DNA from: Glandiceps talaboti | Taxonomy: Eukaryota > Hemichordata > Enteropneusta > Spengelidae | Assembly: GCF_964340395.1 (NCBI RefSeq) | Contig: NC_135566.1 | Coordinates: 20,356,797-20,388,796 of the forward strand | DNA length: 32,000 nucleotides | Direction: 5' to 3' | Shown: positions 12,201 to 19,729 of the stretch, piece after piece | Layout of the letters: every line of letters starts with the position of its first letter | How positions within the stretch are numbered: position 1 is the stretch's first letter | Made by a program: the position numbers and the translations under genes | The notes under the pieces: model-generated | Database searches by the model: none | What the model saw: only the letters and a program-made list of their open reading frames with translations | What the model was told of the DNA's origin: nothing

Positions 12201-15155
12201 TTGTTTTGAAAATATTTTGTTAGGTATAGTAAATTACTCTTCATATTGTACACCATGCCAATGTATCACATCACCTTTGTAGCTAATATACACGATACCT
12301 CAAATCAAACTGATTTTTGGGTCTGCACCCAAAAATCAGGACCCTATAAAATGGAGATCATGATTTCATCCTTTTTCTTATTGCTGGTGGATAACATCAG
12401 CCTATACAATGTCTAATTATTGGTATTTTAATAATTTACTGTGAATATATTTGTTAGCTGTCTGATTGAAAAAAATACTAACCCAGTTACAGCAAGTACA
12501 GGTTAAATAACAGTCATTAGTATTACATGGGTCTTAAGGTTATCAGAATCTATGTATACTGTTTAAATACACAATTATAGCAATATATCAAACATTGGCA
12601 CTGACAGCTTAATAAAAATCTCTGTGCTAATTTATGACAACTTAAGTTTGCATATGCAACTATAGCTGGGTGATCATATGGCACACAAAAAAATTACTGA
12701 TATGAAAAAAGCTAAAGTTTTTAAAAATAAATTCTTTCATTTTTCAAAACTCTTTCAGAAGAAAATCCAATTAAACTTAGCTGAATCTCAGAAAGTGAGC
12801 CTTGTTTCACATTTTGACTGTCAAAGAGCAACATTACTATAACAATTACAACTTTCACTGAGCCAAACGATAAAATGTAGAACTGCTGCACTGTGGGTCA
12901 AAATTTTTGTTGAGCCAAACAATAAAATGTAGCACTGTTGGTAAGATTTATAGAGCCAGGTGATAAAATGTAGCACTGTTGGTAAGATTTTTGTTGAGCT
13001 AGATGATAAAATGTAGCACTGTTGCTAAGGTTTGTAGAGCCAGATTATAAAATGTAGCACTGTTGGTAAGGTTTGTTGAGCCAGATGATAAAATGTAGCA
13101 GTGATGGTAAGGTTTATAGAGCCAGGTGATAAAATGTAGCAGTGTTGGTAAGGTTTGTTGAGCCAGACGATAAAATGTAGCACTGTTGGTAAGGTTTATA
13201 GAGCCAGGTGATAAAATGTAGCAATGTTGGTAAGATTTTTGTTGAGCCAGATGATAAAATGTAGCAATGTTGGTAAGATTTTTGTTGAGCCAGATGATAA
13301 AATGTAGCACTGTTGGTAAGATTTGTTGAGCTAGATGATAAAATGTAGCAGTGATGGTAAGGTTTGTTGAGCCAGGTGATAAAATGTAGCAGTGATGGTA
13401 AGGTTTGTTGAGCCAGATGATAAAATGTAGCAATGTTGGTAAGATTTTTAGAGCCAGATGATAAAATGTAGCAATGTTTATAAGGTTTGTTGAGCCAGGT
13501 GATAAAATGTAGCAATGTTGGTAAGATTTCTGTTGAGCCAGGTGATAAAATGTAGCACTGTTGGTAAGATTTTTGTTGAGCAAGACGATAAAATGTAGCA
13601 CTGTTGGTAAGGTTTGTAGAGCCAGACAATAAAATGTAGCAGTGATGGTAAGGTTTATAGAGCCAGACGATAAAATGTAGCAATGTTGGTAAGGTTTGTA
13701 GAGCCAGACGATAAAATGTAGCACTGTTGGTAAGGTTTATAGAGCCAGATTATAAAATGTAGCAGTGTTGGTAAGGTTTGTAGAGCCAAATGATAAAATG
13801 TAGCACTGTTGGTAAGCAGTAATCAATACAAGTAAAATCATGACTTTTCCATCATGACTTTTCCTTTAGACTTTTACAAGTTTCATATGGTAATTTGCAG
13901 TTGGATTTCTATGAGCACATGGGTGTATAGTCCGAGGAAGCTCTGACTCATTGAGTACGGAGTCAGATATATTTGGTTGGTATATGACTCTGGACTTATG
14001 AGATTTAGTTGTTTACTTACGTGATAAGTTTTATACTCAGTTCTGTCTCTACTTCATGCCAGATCTGGAATGCTTCTGGCATCATGGCTGTATAGTAATC
14101 CTGGTCATATCCATACCGAACTATTCTACTTTGTCCATGGGAACTACCTCTTGAATGAGGTAAGCCAAACTTGAAAGAAAGAAAAAATTCTTAATGCACA
14201 TAACTGTACAAACATACACTTCGATGACAACAACACACACAATGCAGGTGCACATGAGTGTTACAATTCAAATTGGTAACTGTGACCTTTGACCTCATGC
14301 AAGTTATTCAAAACTTTCTGTAAATAATGTCTCATGACTGCAGGTCACCATCTCCTACTTATTTAACATTGGTATGACCTACAAAAGAAGGTTGATACAT
14401 GTATCCAAATATCATTGATGTATTGCAGACAGAGCAAATAACATTTCACAACTTTCTTCATGAATAAATACATTCATTGGAGATTGCTATATCTGTACAA
14501 CTTACAACTTACAAGGCCAAAATTGTAATTCTTCTAAAAACTATGTCTACGTGTATTTTTTAACGGAGTGTCTCGTGACCGGCGCCTGTCAGCAGACTCG
14601 GCCGCAGTGGACGTGCTGGTGACAAGTTGGGGATTTTTACGGAATCAATAGATACTAAAAGGTCATGACCTTATTGTTAGCAATTATGTAAATTAGGATG
14701 GTTTGCTTCCAGTTAAACATCGGAACGAAAAATACACAAAAACAGAAGACAAAGCCCCAAAATAACAGCAAACGGTACAATGATTGCGGTTAGTGCCCCC
14801 CCCCCCCCGTGTACTTGCTACGTGCATGTGGTCTCCCCCCCCCCCCGCCATGCGTGGATAATAGTTCTCAATAACACTAGATCCATGCTCCATGCTACGT
14901 GATAGTCCTGCTTACAGATGGTGCAAGCAGGACCAGCTATTGTGATACAGGGAGTGCGATAGATTATGATACACCTATCGTGACATCCCACTAACACATA
15001 TTGTCATCCATTGTATATAGAACGTATTTTACCTGTTCCAACAGTAAAGTCCTCTGTTTATTCTTTGCCAGCTGGTACGCTGTGGCGGACCCTTCTATGC
15101 CAGCCCCTACGACAACAGCGTCCCATACTACGGCTTGTTCACTGTTTGACGACAT
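75..15155 (-). CDS. PIPOX: Peroxisomal sarcosine/pipecolate oxidase-like gene, 3' end outside window
   Basis: A multi-exon FAD-dependent amine oxidase. The family oxidises N-methyl or cyclic imino acids (sarcosine, L-pipecolate) in peroxisomes and releases H2O2. Coding exons, 5' to 3' on the minus strand, are 15033-15155, 14021-14169, 6774-6987, 5066-5248, 3215-3346 (5a) or 3017-3148 (5b), and 75-227. All boundaries are GT-AG and phases agree (exon 2 ends two bases into a codon, exon 3 supplies the third; later junctions are phase 0). Visible motifs are the dinucleotide fold GAGIEG (residues 17-22), [11 protein letters not shown] (46-56), APGPW in exon 4, RVCYW and YGLP in exon 5, CYHKG at the start of exon 6, and ACMYT (314-318), whose Cys matches the covalent-FAD cysteine of monomeric sarcosine oxidase. 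With one exon 5 the product is 318 residues so far, against about 390 in vertebrate PIPOX, so one or two 3' exons are missing to the left. Family assignment is strong; substrate is inferred. Confidence 0.93.
600..970. repeat. Cluster of AAGTATACTT palindromes
   Basis: AT-rich intronic block with six perfect copies of the 10-bp palindrome AAGTATACTT (613-622, 624-633, 646-655, 779-788, 864-873, 946-955) plus many near copies such as ATATACTT and TGTACTT, often followed by ATTTT. Spacing is irregular, so this is not a simple tandem array. Confidence 0.7.
1478..1815 (+). repeat. Dispersed repeat family R1, copy A
   Basis: Starts with a small palindrome (TTCCTTCCGTAAGGAAGGA at 1480-1498), followed by a G-rich or tetranucleotide-like spacer and a core of about 250 bp. 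The core has TCCAAAACAGC, ACAAAATTTGGCATACATGT, GGTAATGGCAAGAACTTA, TTCTCAAGAATGCATG and CACATCTGTCCTTAAAAT. The reverse complement of 11600-11975 shows the same blocks in the same order. No coding capacity; probably a non-autonomous mobile element. Confidence 0.65.
2192..2760. repeat. 26-bp minisatellite, about 22 copies
   Basis: Head-to-tail units of 26 bp containing GTGAGTTGTCTAACATTTAC followed by TGGTAG. Variants are G/T in TGGTAG versus TTGTAG and GTTGTCT versus GTTATCT, and one or two units carry a 3-bp insertion. It lies in the intron between exons 5b and 6. Each unit has TAG/GTGAGT, a near-consensus splice donor, on the plus strand, antisense to the gene. Confidence 0.95.
3017..3148 (-). 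CDS. PIPOX: PIPOX-like alternative exon 5b (tandem duplicate of 5a)
   Basis: 132 nt, 44 codons, phase 0-0. The acceptor is GATTTCTATAG, the donor AAG/GTAACATT. It begins [20 protein letters not shown] and later reads [13 protein letters not shown], ending NMVK. Thirty-one of 44 residues equal exon 5a, and many changes are conservative (K/R, S/T, I/L, E/D, L/M). No stop or frameshift is present and both splice sites are intact, so it looks maintained rather than decayed. The flanking introns share no obvious similarity with those of 5a, which points to an old duplication. Confidence 0.88.
3215..3346 (-). CDS. PIPOX: PIPOX-like alternative exon 5a
   Basis: 132 nt, 44 codons, phase 0-0, residues 224-267. 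The acceptor is CTTCTACTTCAG, the donor AAG/GTAATTGC. It begins [20 protein letters not shown] and later reads [13 protein letters not shown], ending NLVK. It matches the PIPOX segment from LRINVCYWRE to YPGLMK. Exon 5b, 66 nt downstream, encodes the same segment with 13 substitutions. Either exon alone splices in frame between exons 4 and 6. Including both would also keep the frame but would duplicate a piece of the substrate domain. Confidence 0.9.
3505..4880. mobile_element. Possible inverted-repeat element with AGATTCTCACTAG subrepeats
   Basis: Bounded by CTCACTAGATTC at 3510-3521 and its inverse GAATCTAGTGAG at 4860-4871, next to T-rich and A-rich flanks. Both ends are enriched in degenerate AGATTCTYACTAGA units. 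The interior (4180-4490) is more GC-rich than its surroundings and has no long ORF. This suggests a non-autonomous DNA transposon about 1.37 kb long inside the intron between exons 4 and 5a. No target-site duplication was confirmed, so the call is tentative. Confidence 0.35.
4492..4860. repeat. About 75-bp tandem repeat, five copies
   Basis: The segment TGTTTTCTCGCTAATTTGCA followed by TACAAATACCT recurs with starts near 4492, 4576, 4651, 4726 and 4792, that is with offsets 84, 75, 75 and 66. Between the copies lie AGATTCTCACTAGATTCTTA modules. It sits in the right-hand part of the possible inverted-repeat element. Confidence 0.85.
5066..5248 (-). CDS. PIPOX: PIPOX-like coding exon 4
   Basis: 183 nt, 61 codons, residues 163-223, phase 0 at both ends. 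The acceptor is TTTCTACTCAG, the donor AAA/GTAAGTATTG. It includes [21 protein letters not shown] and [20 protein letters not shown], the conserved strand and PGPW turn that close the FAD-binding domain. A TGTGAA/TGTGAG hexanucleotide array lies about 75 nt upstream of the acceptor (5322-5463). Confidence 0.93.
5322..5463. repeat. TGTGAA/TGTGAG hexanucleotide array
   Basis: About 24 units of TGTGAA or TGTGAG. Its end is about 75 nt upstream, in the gene sense, of the exon 4 acceptor. On the transcribed strand it reads as a CA-rich run of CTCACA and TTCACA. ORFs across it (repeated Val/Asn or Thr/Leu) are low-complexity artefacts. Confidence 0.95.
6196..6297. repeat. Exact 51-bp tandem duplication
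   Basis: A 51-bp block beginning GAAGTGAGCAGGTGTCAGCA occurs twice in direct succession (6196-6246 and 6247-6297). It lies just upstream of the plus-strand LINE remnant and may be internal to it. Confidence 0.9.
6380..6736 (+). mobile_element. 3' end of a non-LTR retrotransposon with CTTAT tail
   Basis: From about 6381 the plus strand reads [20 protein letters not shown] and then [14 protein letters not shown] before a stop. This SFIPxAIRLFN pattern is typical of the extreme C-terminus of LINE ORF2 proteins. About 260 bp of 3' UTR follow, ending in a pentanucleotide tail of CTTAT and CTCAT units (6675-6736), as found in several LINE families. The rest of ORF2 is absent, so it is a 5'-truncated insertion antisense to the host gene in intron 3. 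Confidence 0.6.
6774..6987 (-). CDS. PIPOX: PIPOX-like coding exon 3
   Basis: 214 nt encoding residues 92-162. The acceptor is TTGATTCAG at 6988-6990 and the donor CAG/GTAAGATA. The peptide runs [20 protein letters not shown], then EIMNRFPGM, then [15 protein letters not shown]. It aligns without gaps in length to the vertebrate PIPOX segment between the histidine-arginine turn and KALRALQ, so no additional exon is needed between exons 2 and 3 despite the 7-kb intron. The 34-bp minisatellite starts only about 55 nt upstream of this acceptor. Confidence 0.92.
7044..7664. repeat. 34-bp minisatellite, about 18 copies
   Basis: Units of 34 bp containing AGTAAGTTAATTCTCCAATG followed by GTTTTACATAGCAT. 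Variants are ACAATGCAT for ACATAGCAT, GTACAGTATATT for GCATAGTAAGTT, and CTCTAATGG for CTCCAATGG. It lies in intron 2 and begins about 55 nt upstream, in the gene sense, of the exon 3 acceptor. Most units contain ATA/GTAAGT, a donor-like motif, on the antisense strand. Confidence 0.95.
7980..8018. repeat. CATA tetranucleotide microsatellite
   Basis: About ten uninterrupted ACAT units. No associated gene. Confidence 0.98.
8142..8186. repeat. TACG and GTAA short arrays at the LINE 3' end
   Basis: Four TACG units (8142-8159) followed by six GTAA-type units, one altered (8162-8186). On the minus strand the GTAA run reads as TTAC repeats directly after the 3' UTR of the LINE fragment, so it is probably that element's 3' tail. 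Confidence 0.85.
8160..10830 (-). mobile_element. 5'-truncated, decayed LINE with AP-endonuclease and reverse transcriptase
   Basis: Read on the minus strand, pieces of one non-LTR retrotransposon ORF2 appear in order but in shifted frames. First is the C-terminal part of an apurinic-like endonuclease (10830-10610, with [10 protein letters not shown] and, in another frame, [10 protein letters not shown]), then a linker (10510-10060). Next come the fingers of the reverse transcriptase (9850-9630, KAVGIDNI), palm motifs (9396-8980, QGDNLSPSL near 9190 and FADDIALIS with FADD at 9072-9061) and the C-terminal [16 protein letters not shown] segment (8973-8640). A 3' UTR follows and ends in an AAGCCCGATGGGCTGG hairpin and TTAC repeats. 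In-frame stops and frameshifts between the pieces show it is inactive. The 5' end is lost within the endonuclease domain, the usual outcome of incomplete reverse transcription. Exact clade (CR1, Jockey, I or Nimb type) cannot be settled by eye. Confidence 0.85.
8640..9850 (-). pseudogene. Reverse transcriptase domain remnant of the LINE
   Basis: Three consecutive frames carry the reverse transcriptase and thumb region: 9850-9629, 9396-8980 and 8973-8638. The gap 9397-9628 still reads as reverse transcriptase ([20 protein letters not shown]) but contains stops and a frame change near 9628, and another frame change lies near 9345. The catalytic FADD box is intact by sequence, but no continuous ORF survives, so no active enzyme is expected. 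Confidence 0.85.
10831..11600. other. Intron 2 unique sequence, nothing recognised
   Basis: Between the LINE 5' truncation point and the dispersed R1 repeat. Short forward ORFs at 10787-11092 and 11385-11621 show no recognisable domain and do not keep coding-like composition, so they are left uncalled. Confidence 0.6.
11600..11975 (-). repeat. Dispersed repeat family R1, copy B
   Basis: Reverse-complement homologue of 1478-1815. It has TTTCCTTCTGTAAGGAATGG near 11970, then a CTGT/GTGT microsatellite (11875-11925), then the core with CTCCAAAACGGC, ACAAAATTTGGCACAAGTGT, GTAATGGCAAGAACTGA, TCTCAAGAATGCACCC and CGCATCTGTCCTGAAAAT. In this copy the slot between palindrome and core is a clean tetranucleotide or dinucleotide microsatellite, which shows that the microsatellite is part of the family's architecture. 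Confidence 0.7.
11976..12855. other. Intron 2 AT-rich unique sequence with one perfect hairpin
   Basis: No ORF or recognised repeat. The only structure is a perfect inverted repeat at 12310-12339 (13-bp arms, 4-nt loop). Confidence 0.6.
12310..12339. repeat. Perfect inverted repeat, 13-bp arms
   Basis: CTGATTTTTGGGT (12310-12322), loop CTGC, then its exact reverse complement ACCCAAAAATCAG (12327-12339). It would form a hairpin in RNA from either strand. Confidence 0.95.
12856..13817. repeat. 41-bp minisatellite, about 23 copies
   Basis: Units of 41 bp (43 where ATTTTTGTTG replaces GTTTGTTG) containing GATAAAATGTAGCACTGTTG followed by GTAAGGTTTGTTGAGCCA. It sits in intron 2 about 200 nt downstream of the exon 2 donor. 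The long reverse-strand ORFs (241 and 189 codons) exist only because 41 and 43 are not multiples of three and the unit lacks minus-strand stops; they are not genes. Each unit carries TTG/GTAAGG, donor-like, on the antisense strand. Confidence 0.95.
14021..14169 (-). CDS. PIPOX: PIPOX-like coding exon 2
   Basis: 149 nt encoding residues 42-90 and two bases of codon 91. The acceptor is TTTCTTTCAAG, the donor GTAAGTAAAC. It carries [18 protein letters not shown], the family signature that contacts the flavin, then [20 protein letters not shown]. The residual AC joins the first base of exon 3 to give Thr91. Intron 1 upstream is 863 nt; intron 2 downstream is 7033 nt and is the main reservoir of repeats in the gene. 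Confidence 0.93.
15033..15155 (-). CDS. PIPOX: PIPOX-like coding exon 1 (initiator ATG, FAD Rossmann motif)
   Basis: Encodes residues 1-41. The ATG is at 15155-15153 and the exon closes with CAG followed by the donor GTAAAATA. It reads [20 protein letters not shown] and onward, including the beta-alpha-beta FAD-binding motif GAGIEG (17-22) and LLLEQ at the end of the second beta strand, exactly as in PIPOX. The short leader before WDAVVVGAG is the usual length, so this is very likely the true start. No signal peptide is visible, as expected for a protein imported post-translationally into peroxisomes. Confidence 0.93.
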
Positions 15156-15450
15156 GACAAAAATGATATGGAGAACGCACAGTGTCCAACTACAACTCTA
15201 CTATCAGCTTCGTTCATAGAGCAGAAATGATTGACACAGCCATGACACGCATTTCAAGGCTACAGCTTATACAGCATCTCTAACGTCATACATCACACCG
15301 CCCTCTAGGCTCTACCTCTATCCATAGACAACTAAACAAGGTCTTCTTTACCTTCGTTATTTTGCCTGAATTGACCTTCGTATGGGACCGATCGCCCTGG
15401 GCACTGTAGCCAGGCCCACTTTAATTACCTTTGCTAAGTTAGTATACAAT
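15156..15450 (-). promoter_or_regulatory. Presumed PIPOX-like 5' UTR and promoter region
   Basis: The sequence immediately upstream of the initiator ATG. I see no clear TATA box or CpG island. The only motif that stands out is CCGCCCTCTAGGC at 15298-15310, which partly resembles an animal CTCF core. The promoter role is inferred only from position, and an upstream non-coding first exon is possible. Confidence 0.3.
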
Positions 15451-16560
15451 AGACACCGGTGGAAAGATAAACAACAAGGCTAGATAATTATAATACTGAG
15501 ATAAAAGTGTACACATTCGGATGGGGACACACACAGCATGCAGTATTCACGGCGAAACAAATAATCCATACAAAATTCACAAGCCCTGATAGGGCTGAAC
15601 AACGAGACGTGTCTTATATTATAGTGTAGCTCACAGATCATATGAAGATATGTGTAAAATTCGTTTTTTAAATGTTACCGTTTCTTTTGAATGGTAATGT
15701 GCCCTACATCCCCCTTACTGTGCAGTCACTACTCCATTCATGGTACAGTAGTATGACTTATTTTTAATACTACTCGCCACAACTATTTTTCTCCGTAATT
15801 AAGTTCTCCTCAGTGAGTCCTCGTAATTTTGGCAAACTATTTTGGTCCGGGCCTTACATTTCATTCTTGAGACCATGGACGCTTCCCCTATACTTCCATG
15901 TGCAGGCATATGGTTTCTGACTTTGCTGGACTGGTTTTACTTGAACTACAAAGGTCGTCCACCCAATTCACACCTTCTAAACCCCCCTTTGTCTTACACT
16001 CTCCAATACTGATAAGACTTCAGCAGCAACTCAGACAAGGAGTTGGTTATAACCCCTACACAAACTTTAATATTAGCTCCGGTAGAGGACTGCTAATCCC
16101 GTACATGTCAAACAATGTGTCAACATTATGACAGATAATGGGCATAAAACAACTTCGCACGTTTTGCATGCTTTGTCATAGGCAAAACATGGCGTTCAAC
16201 GTGGCGATCGGTCAATTGATGATCTCTACGAGAGGAGGCGATCAGTATAAAAACATAAACATGTACCACTATAACGAAGGTAAAATAGCAATGAACGATT
16301 TAACCGACATCTACATCGAATTTTAATCAGATTATTTTTCGTTGCGTCAGCCGGGAAAAATAGTCTGTCTTGAGAGAATGATGGTCAGATGATAAGGGTG
16401 GCACTCCTGGGTGGCCTTTTATTTTTCTGTTTCTCATGTCCCGACCGACACTAATTTGCAGCTCCAACATCAGAACGAATATCAAACGTTCCACAAACCT
16501 TCCTCATGGTGTCTATCTACCCCCCCCCCCCCCCTTGCCACGTGTCTTTCATGGCTGCTG
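15451..16560. other. Upstream flank, no gene recognised
   Basis: Unique sequence with short ORFs only (for example 15898-16131 and 16138-16326 plus), none with a recognisable domain. A run of C at 16519-16534 closes the segment. Confidence 0.5.
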
Positions 16561-16574
16561 AAGTCGTTGGGGTT

Positions 16575-16685
16575 TGAGGGACAGGGCTCGAAATTAATAC
16601 CGTCGCGCAGCGGCCCGGGACCGCCAAATCTTCAGCTAGCTGTACCTAAAATTGCTAGTGATGTCAATGCCCGGCCACTTTGATT
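16575..16685. mobile_element. Fragment resembling a DNA-transposon end
   Basis: Begins CAGGGCTCGAAATTAA at 16582, a start resembling hAT-type terminal inverted repeats in animal genomes, followed by a GC-rich stretch (GCGCAGCGGCCCGGGACCGCC) unlike the AT-rich surroundings. No partner terminus or transposase was found. The call rests on resemblance only. Confidence 0.25.
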
Positions 16686-16854
16686 ATAGGACGAATGTAT
16701 TAGTACTCCTGATAAAATCATACAATAGTTCATGGCTACAGATATACACCCATTGGGATGATGAGTATTCATCTTCTTACAAATTTAAGTAGTTCTACGG
16801 ACTTCTCAATCTTACTAACAATGAAGGAAAGAGACCTGTAACAAGGAATTCAAT

Positions 16855-16903
16855 AAAGAGAAGAGAAGAGAAGAGAAGAGAAGAGAAGAGAAGAGAAGAG
16901 AAG
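16855..16903. repeat. GAGAA pentanucleotide microsatellite
   Basis: About nine units directly after AATTCAATAAA. An AATAAA followed by a simple-repeat tail could be the 3' end of a retroposed copy, but no coding remnant is visible upstream. Confidence 0.9.
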
Positions 16904-17109
16904 TTAAAGAGAAATGTGAACTTTTACAAGTGACCAGATCAGGCAGAGTATGCACAACATGGAAAGCACGTTTTAGACACTAACTAGATCGTGTACGTAC
17001 GATTATAAGAGAAAGGTAACTAGCCAGTCTTTTACTGTTTGTCACTTTATATGTACAAATATTACTTTCTAATACAGAGTCAAAATCATTTAATGTGTAT
17101 GTATACATA

Positions 17110-17420
17110 TATGGGAATATTCAGTATGTGCAATTGTCATGGGGAGGGGCGGGGAGGGTCATGTTTTACAAAATGGGACAAAGGGGAGGGTCACTTTTTA
17201 CAATTGGAGAATGGGGGAAGATCATGTCTCACTTAACAGACTGTGTGTGATTTCCACCCCCCTCCTGTAAATACTGAAGGCTCCCTAAATACATTTGACA
17301 TGATGATAAAAGACAATGGACCACATTTTAGACCAAGCAAAATACAAAATAATGCAAAGTGGACTCCATTTTAGACTCTTCAGCACGAAAAAGACAGTCC
17401 CCATTTTAGACCAAAGGGCT
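17110..17420. repeat. Degenerate low-copy repeat with CATTTTAGACC motif
   Basis: GGGAGGGTCA/TCA blocks recur at about 50-bp spacing (17140-17225), then CCACATTTTAGACCA, CTCCATTTTAGACTC and CCCCATTTTAGACCA follow between 17320 and 17413. Probably one old dispersed repeat; function unknown. Confidence 0.4.
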
Positions 17421-17826
17421 AGAAAACTCACCTGGCACACATACGTATACTCAAATAAGGGGAGTAGCCCCCCTCCCCCTTCTGACGGCCTAAAAGCCCC
17501 TTGTCGTGGTTCTTTGAATCCAAATTATATTTAAACCCGAGGAGCTCTCATCTCAAGGTTTTCTGCCTTGTGCTAATATGTCCAAACTTTCGTGCAACCT
17601 TTCAAAGTTTTCACCTTTCCCAAAAAAAACAGCCATCTTGATGATGATGCCTCACACCCAATATTGAAGGGAAACCCCATCCACATGGTCATGTCCCACT
17701 GTATATCTGTACTAGGATATCTAATATACTATAAGTGAGAGGTACATCTAGGTGATATTTTTAGTTTCATAAATCTTTGTTTGTAGTTTCTGTAAGGAAA
17801 ATGTCACCCGACAGTTTCGCAACCAA

Positions 17827-17933
17827 CCACTCACTCACTCACTCACTCACTCACTCCCTCATTCACTCACCCACTCACTCACTCACTCACTCACTCACTC
17901 ACTCACTCACTCACTCACTCACTCACTCACTCG
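17827..17933. repeat. ACTC tetranucleotide microsatellite
   Basis: About 26 units with a few substitutions, preceded by TTTCTGTAAGGAAAATG at 17786-17804, similar to the palindrome that starts the R1 repeats. Confidence 0.97.
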
Positions 17934-17934
17934 C

Positions 17935-19450
17935 AGGTTATCATTTCACATTCGAAAACATAGTTTTGTTTGAAAGTTATTTTATTCAAATAAAGAATAA
18001 TGAAAAAAACCAGTAAGGCATTCACATTTTTCTGTACAGTGTTTTTATAAATCAATATGCTATAATTGTAGTACAGGAACATGTTTTTGATCCGTTAACT
18101 GAAGCCAATATAACACAAGAACGCATAATTTCGGTCGTAAAATTTCAAAGAGGTCATCAGTTGGAGAAGCCATGCCCACCCAACTTGGTCAGGGTTTCGC
18201 TGCTAAGCAGATCCCCGTCCGTTGTACACGTCGCCTACTTCCTATCTTATCTACTACTTCGATCGTTTGCTTCATCTCTTAGTTTAGTTTGTACGGATAG
18301 CAAATCACGAGGATACGTGTGAACTTGGAAAAAATATTTTTTGATACGAATAATAAATTATGTCATTATGTTTCAGTAAGTAGAATAATGCGAGTACCAT
18401 TTAAGCTTATAAGTTATGCTCAGTGCTGCAACAAAACCTACGCCCAATACGTACAACCACAGCCTAGCGCCTACAATCCGAATACATCCCAGGATTTCAT
18501 CTAATCCCAATTTTTCACATCAGTGCTATCTTAATAGTGCACGAATTACATAGGGTGATTCTGTTCTGGATAAACTTTTCTATATCTTTTCAAAACTACT
18601 GTTTTTAACCACAAACAAGGAAGACATTCTTCCGTGTCTGTGTGTTAACATCCATATAATTATTAACCCTTGTCCAAATTGGGCATTTAATTACTAGTAA
18701 CTCGTGCAAGCTACCTGGACCAACATCCCAGCAGTAAACCCTGGCCAGTTTGGTAGACTTTATAGTTAGAGTACAAATCAATATGTACGATTTACTTACA
18801 GTAGGCTTCTTTGTATCAGTTTTACCATACTTGACTATAAAAGAATAACTGTAGAACGAGTTCTGTGTGAACACAACCACTCAGCTTCGTTTGCTAAGTA
18901 AACACGTCTACAGAACTCATTATACTTCAGTTCTTGGATGGCTTTTACACCACATCGATCAATACCTGTTCTGGCAATGATCGATCCCAGGCCATTAAAA
19001 TGCAACGTTTTGATACAAGTTGTTGCCAAGACAACTCATTATCTCGTGGAATACACTTTCTGCTAAAATGTGTCAACGTTGGCACATAATACTCATGGCA
19101 AGGTTAAATTTGCTTTACTTCAGCCACGAAATAACTTATCGTGCCATCAAAGTGTACACAATCATAGCATATACAATCAACTTTCTCAAATTTGGAATCC
19201 TGAAACTGTGTAGGGACAATTGGATAATTTGATTACGTTAATGACTGATATGTTGGTTATATACATTACATTCATCTTTACGTGTATCAACAGAGAGGGC
19301 GTATTATGTCGCTTCATGTGTAGTCTTCGAATTTAAAGGTATCTTTGGACTAACCACTTACATTATATACTGTACTTTTGGAAATAATAGAGTTGAACGC
19401 AATTTTCCATGGATTCCAATCCGTAACAAATATACGGGCATTTCAATTTG
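17935..19450. other. Intergenic stretch, no confirmed gene
   Basis: AT-rich sequence with short ORFs in both strands. The only regulatory-looking site is the X-box-like motif at 19022-19035, with a short ATG frame (18966-18995, MAWDRSLPEQ then a donor-like GTATTG) on the minus strand beyond it. I could not connect this to further exons. Confidence 0.4.
19022..19035. promoter_or_regulatory. RFX X-box-like motif
   Basis: GTTGCCAAGACAAC matches the X-box pattern RYYNCC-spacer-RRNRAC and 12 of 14 positions of GTTGCCATGGCAAC. X-boxes sit upstream of ciliary genes in animals. No confirmed gene follows, so this could be chance. Confidence 0.3.
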
Positions 19451-19483
19451 TATATTCCGTAAGGAAGGATTTTGTTATACTCT

Positions 19484-19539
19484 TGTCAGTCAGTCAGTCA
19501 GTCAGTCAGTCAGTCAGTCTGTCTGTCTGTCTGTCTGAC

Positions 19540-19611
<72 letters not shown>

Positions 19612-19625
19612 CCTCCCTCCCTCCC

Positions 19626-19708
<83 letters not shown>

Positions 19709-19719
19709 ATGTATGTATA
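19484..19719. repeat. CAGT/CTGT tetranucleotide microsatellite
   Basis: About 58 units: CAGT first, then CTGT with a short CCCT interruption at 19609-19626. All Ser/Val/Cys/Leu or Arg/Gln/Thr/Asp ORFs across it are artefacts. Confidence 0.98.
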
Positions 19720-19729
19720 TGGGCACGGT

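Noticed and set aside
12999-13724. 241- and 189-codon minus-strand ORFs
   Set aside because: Artefacts of the 41-bp minisatellite; same peptide cycle in two frames.
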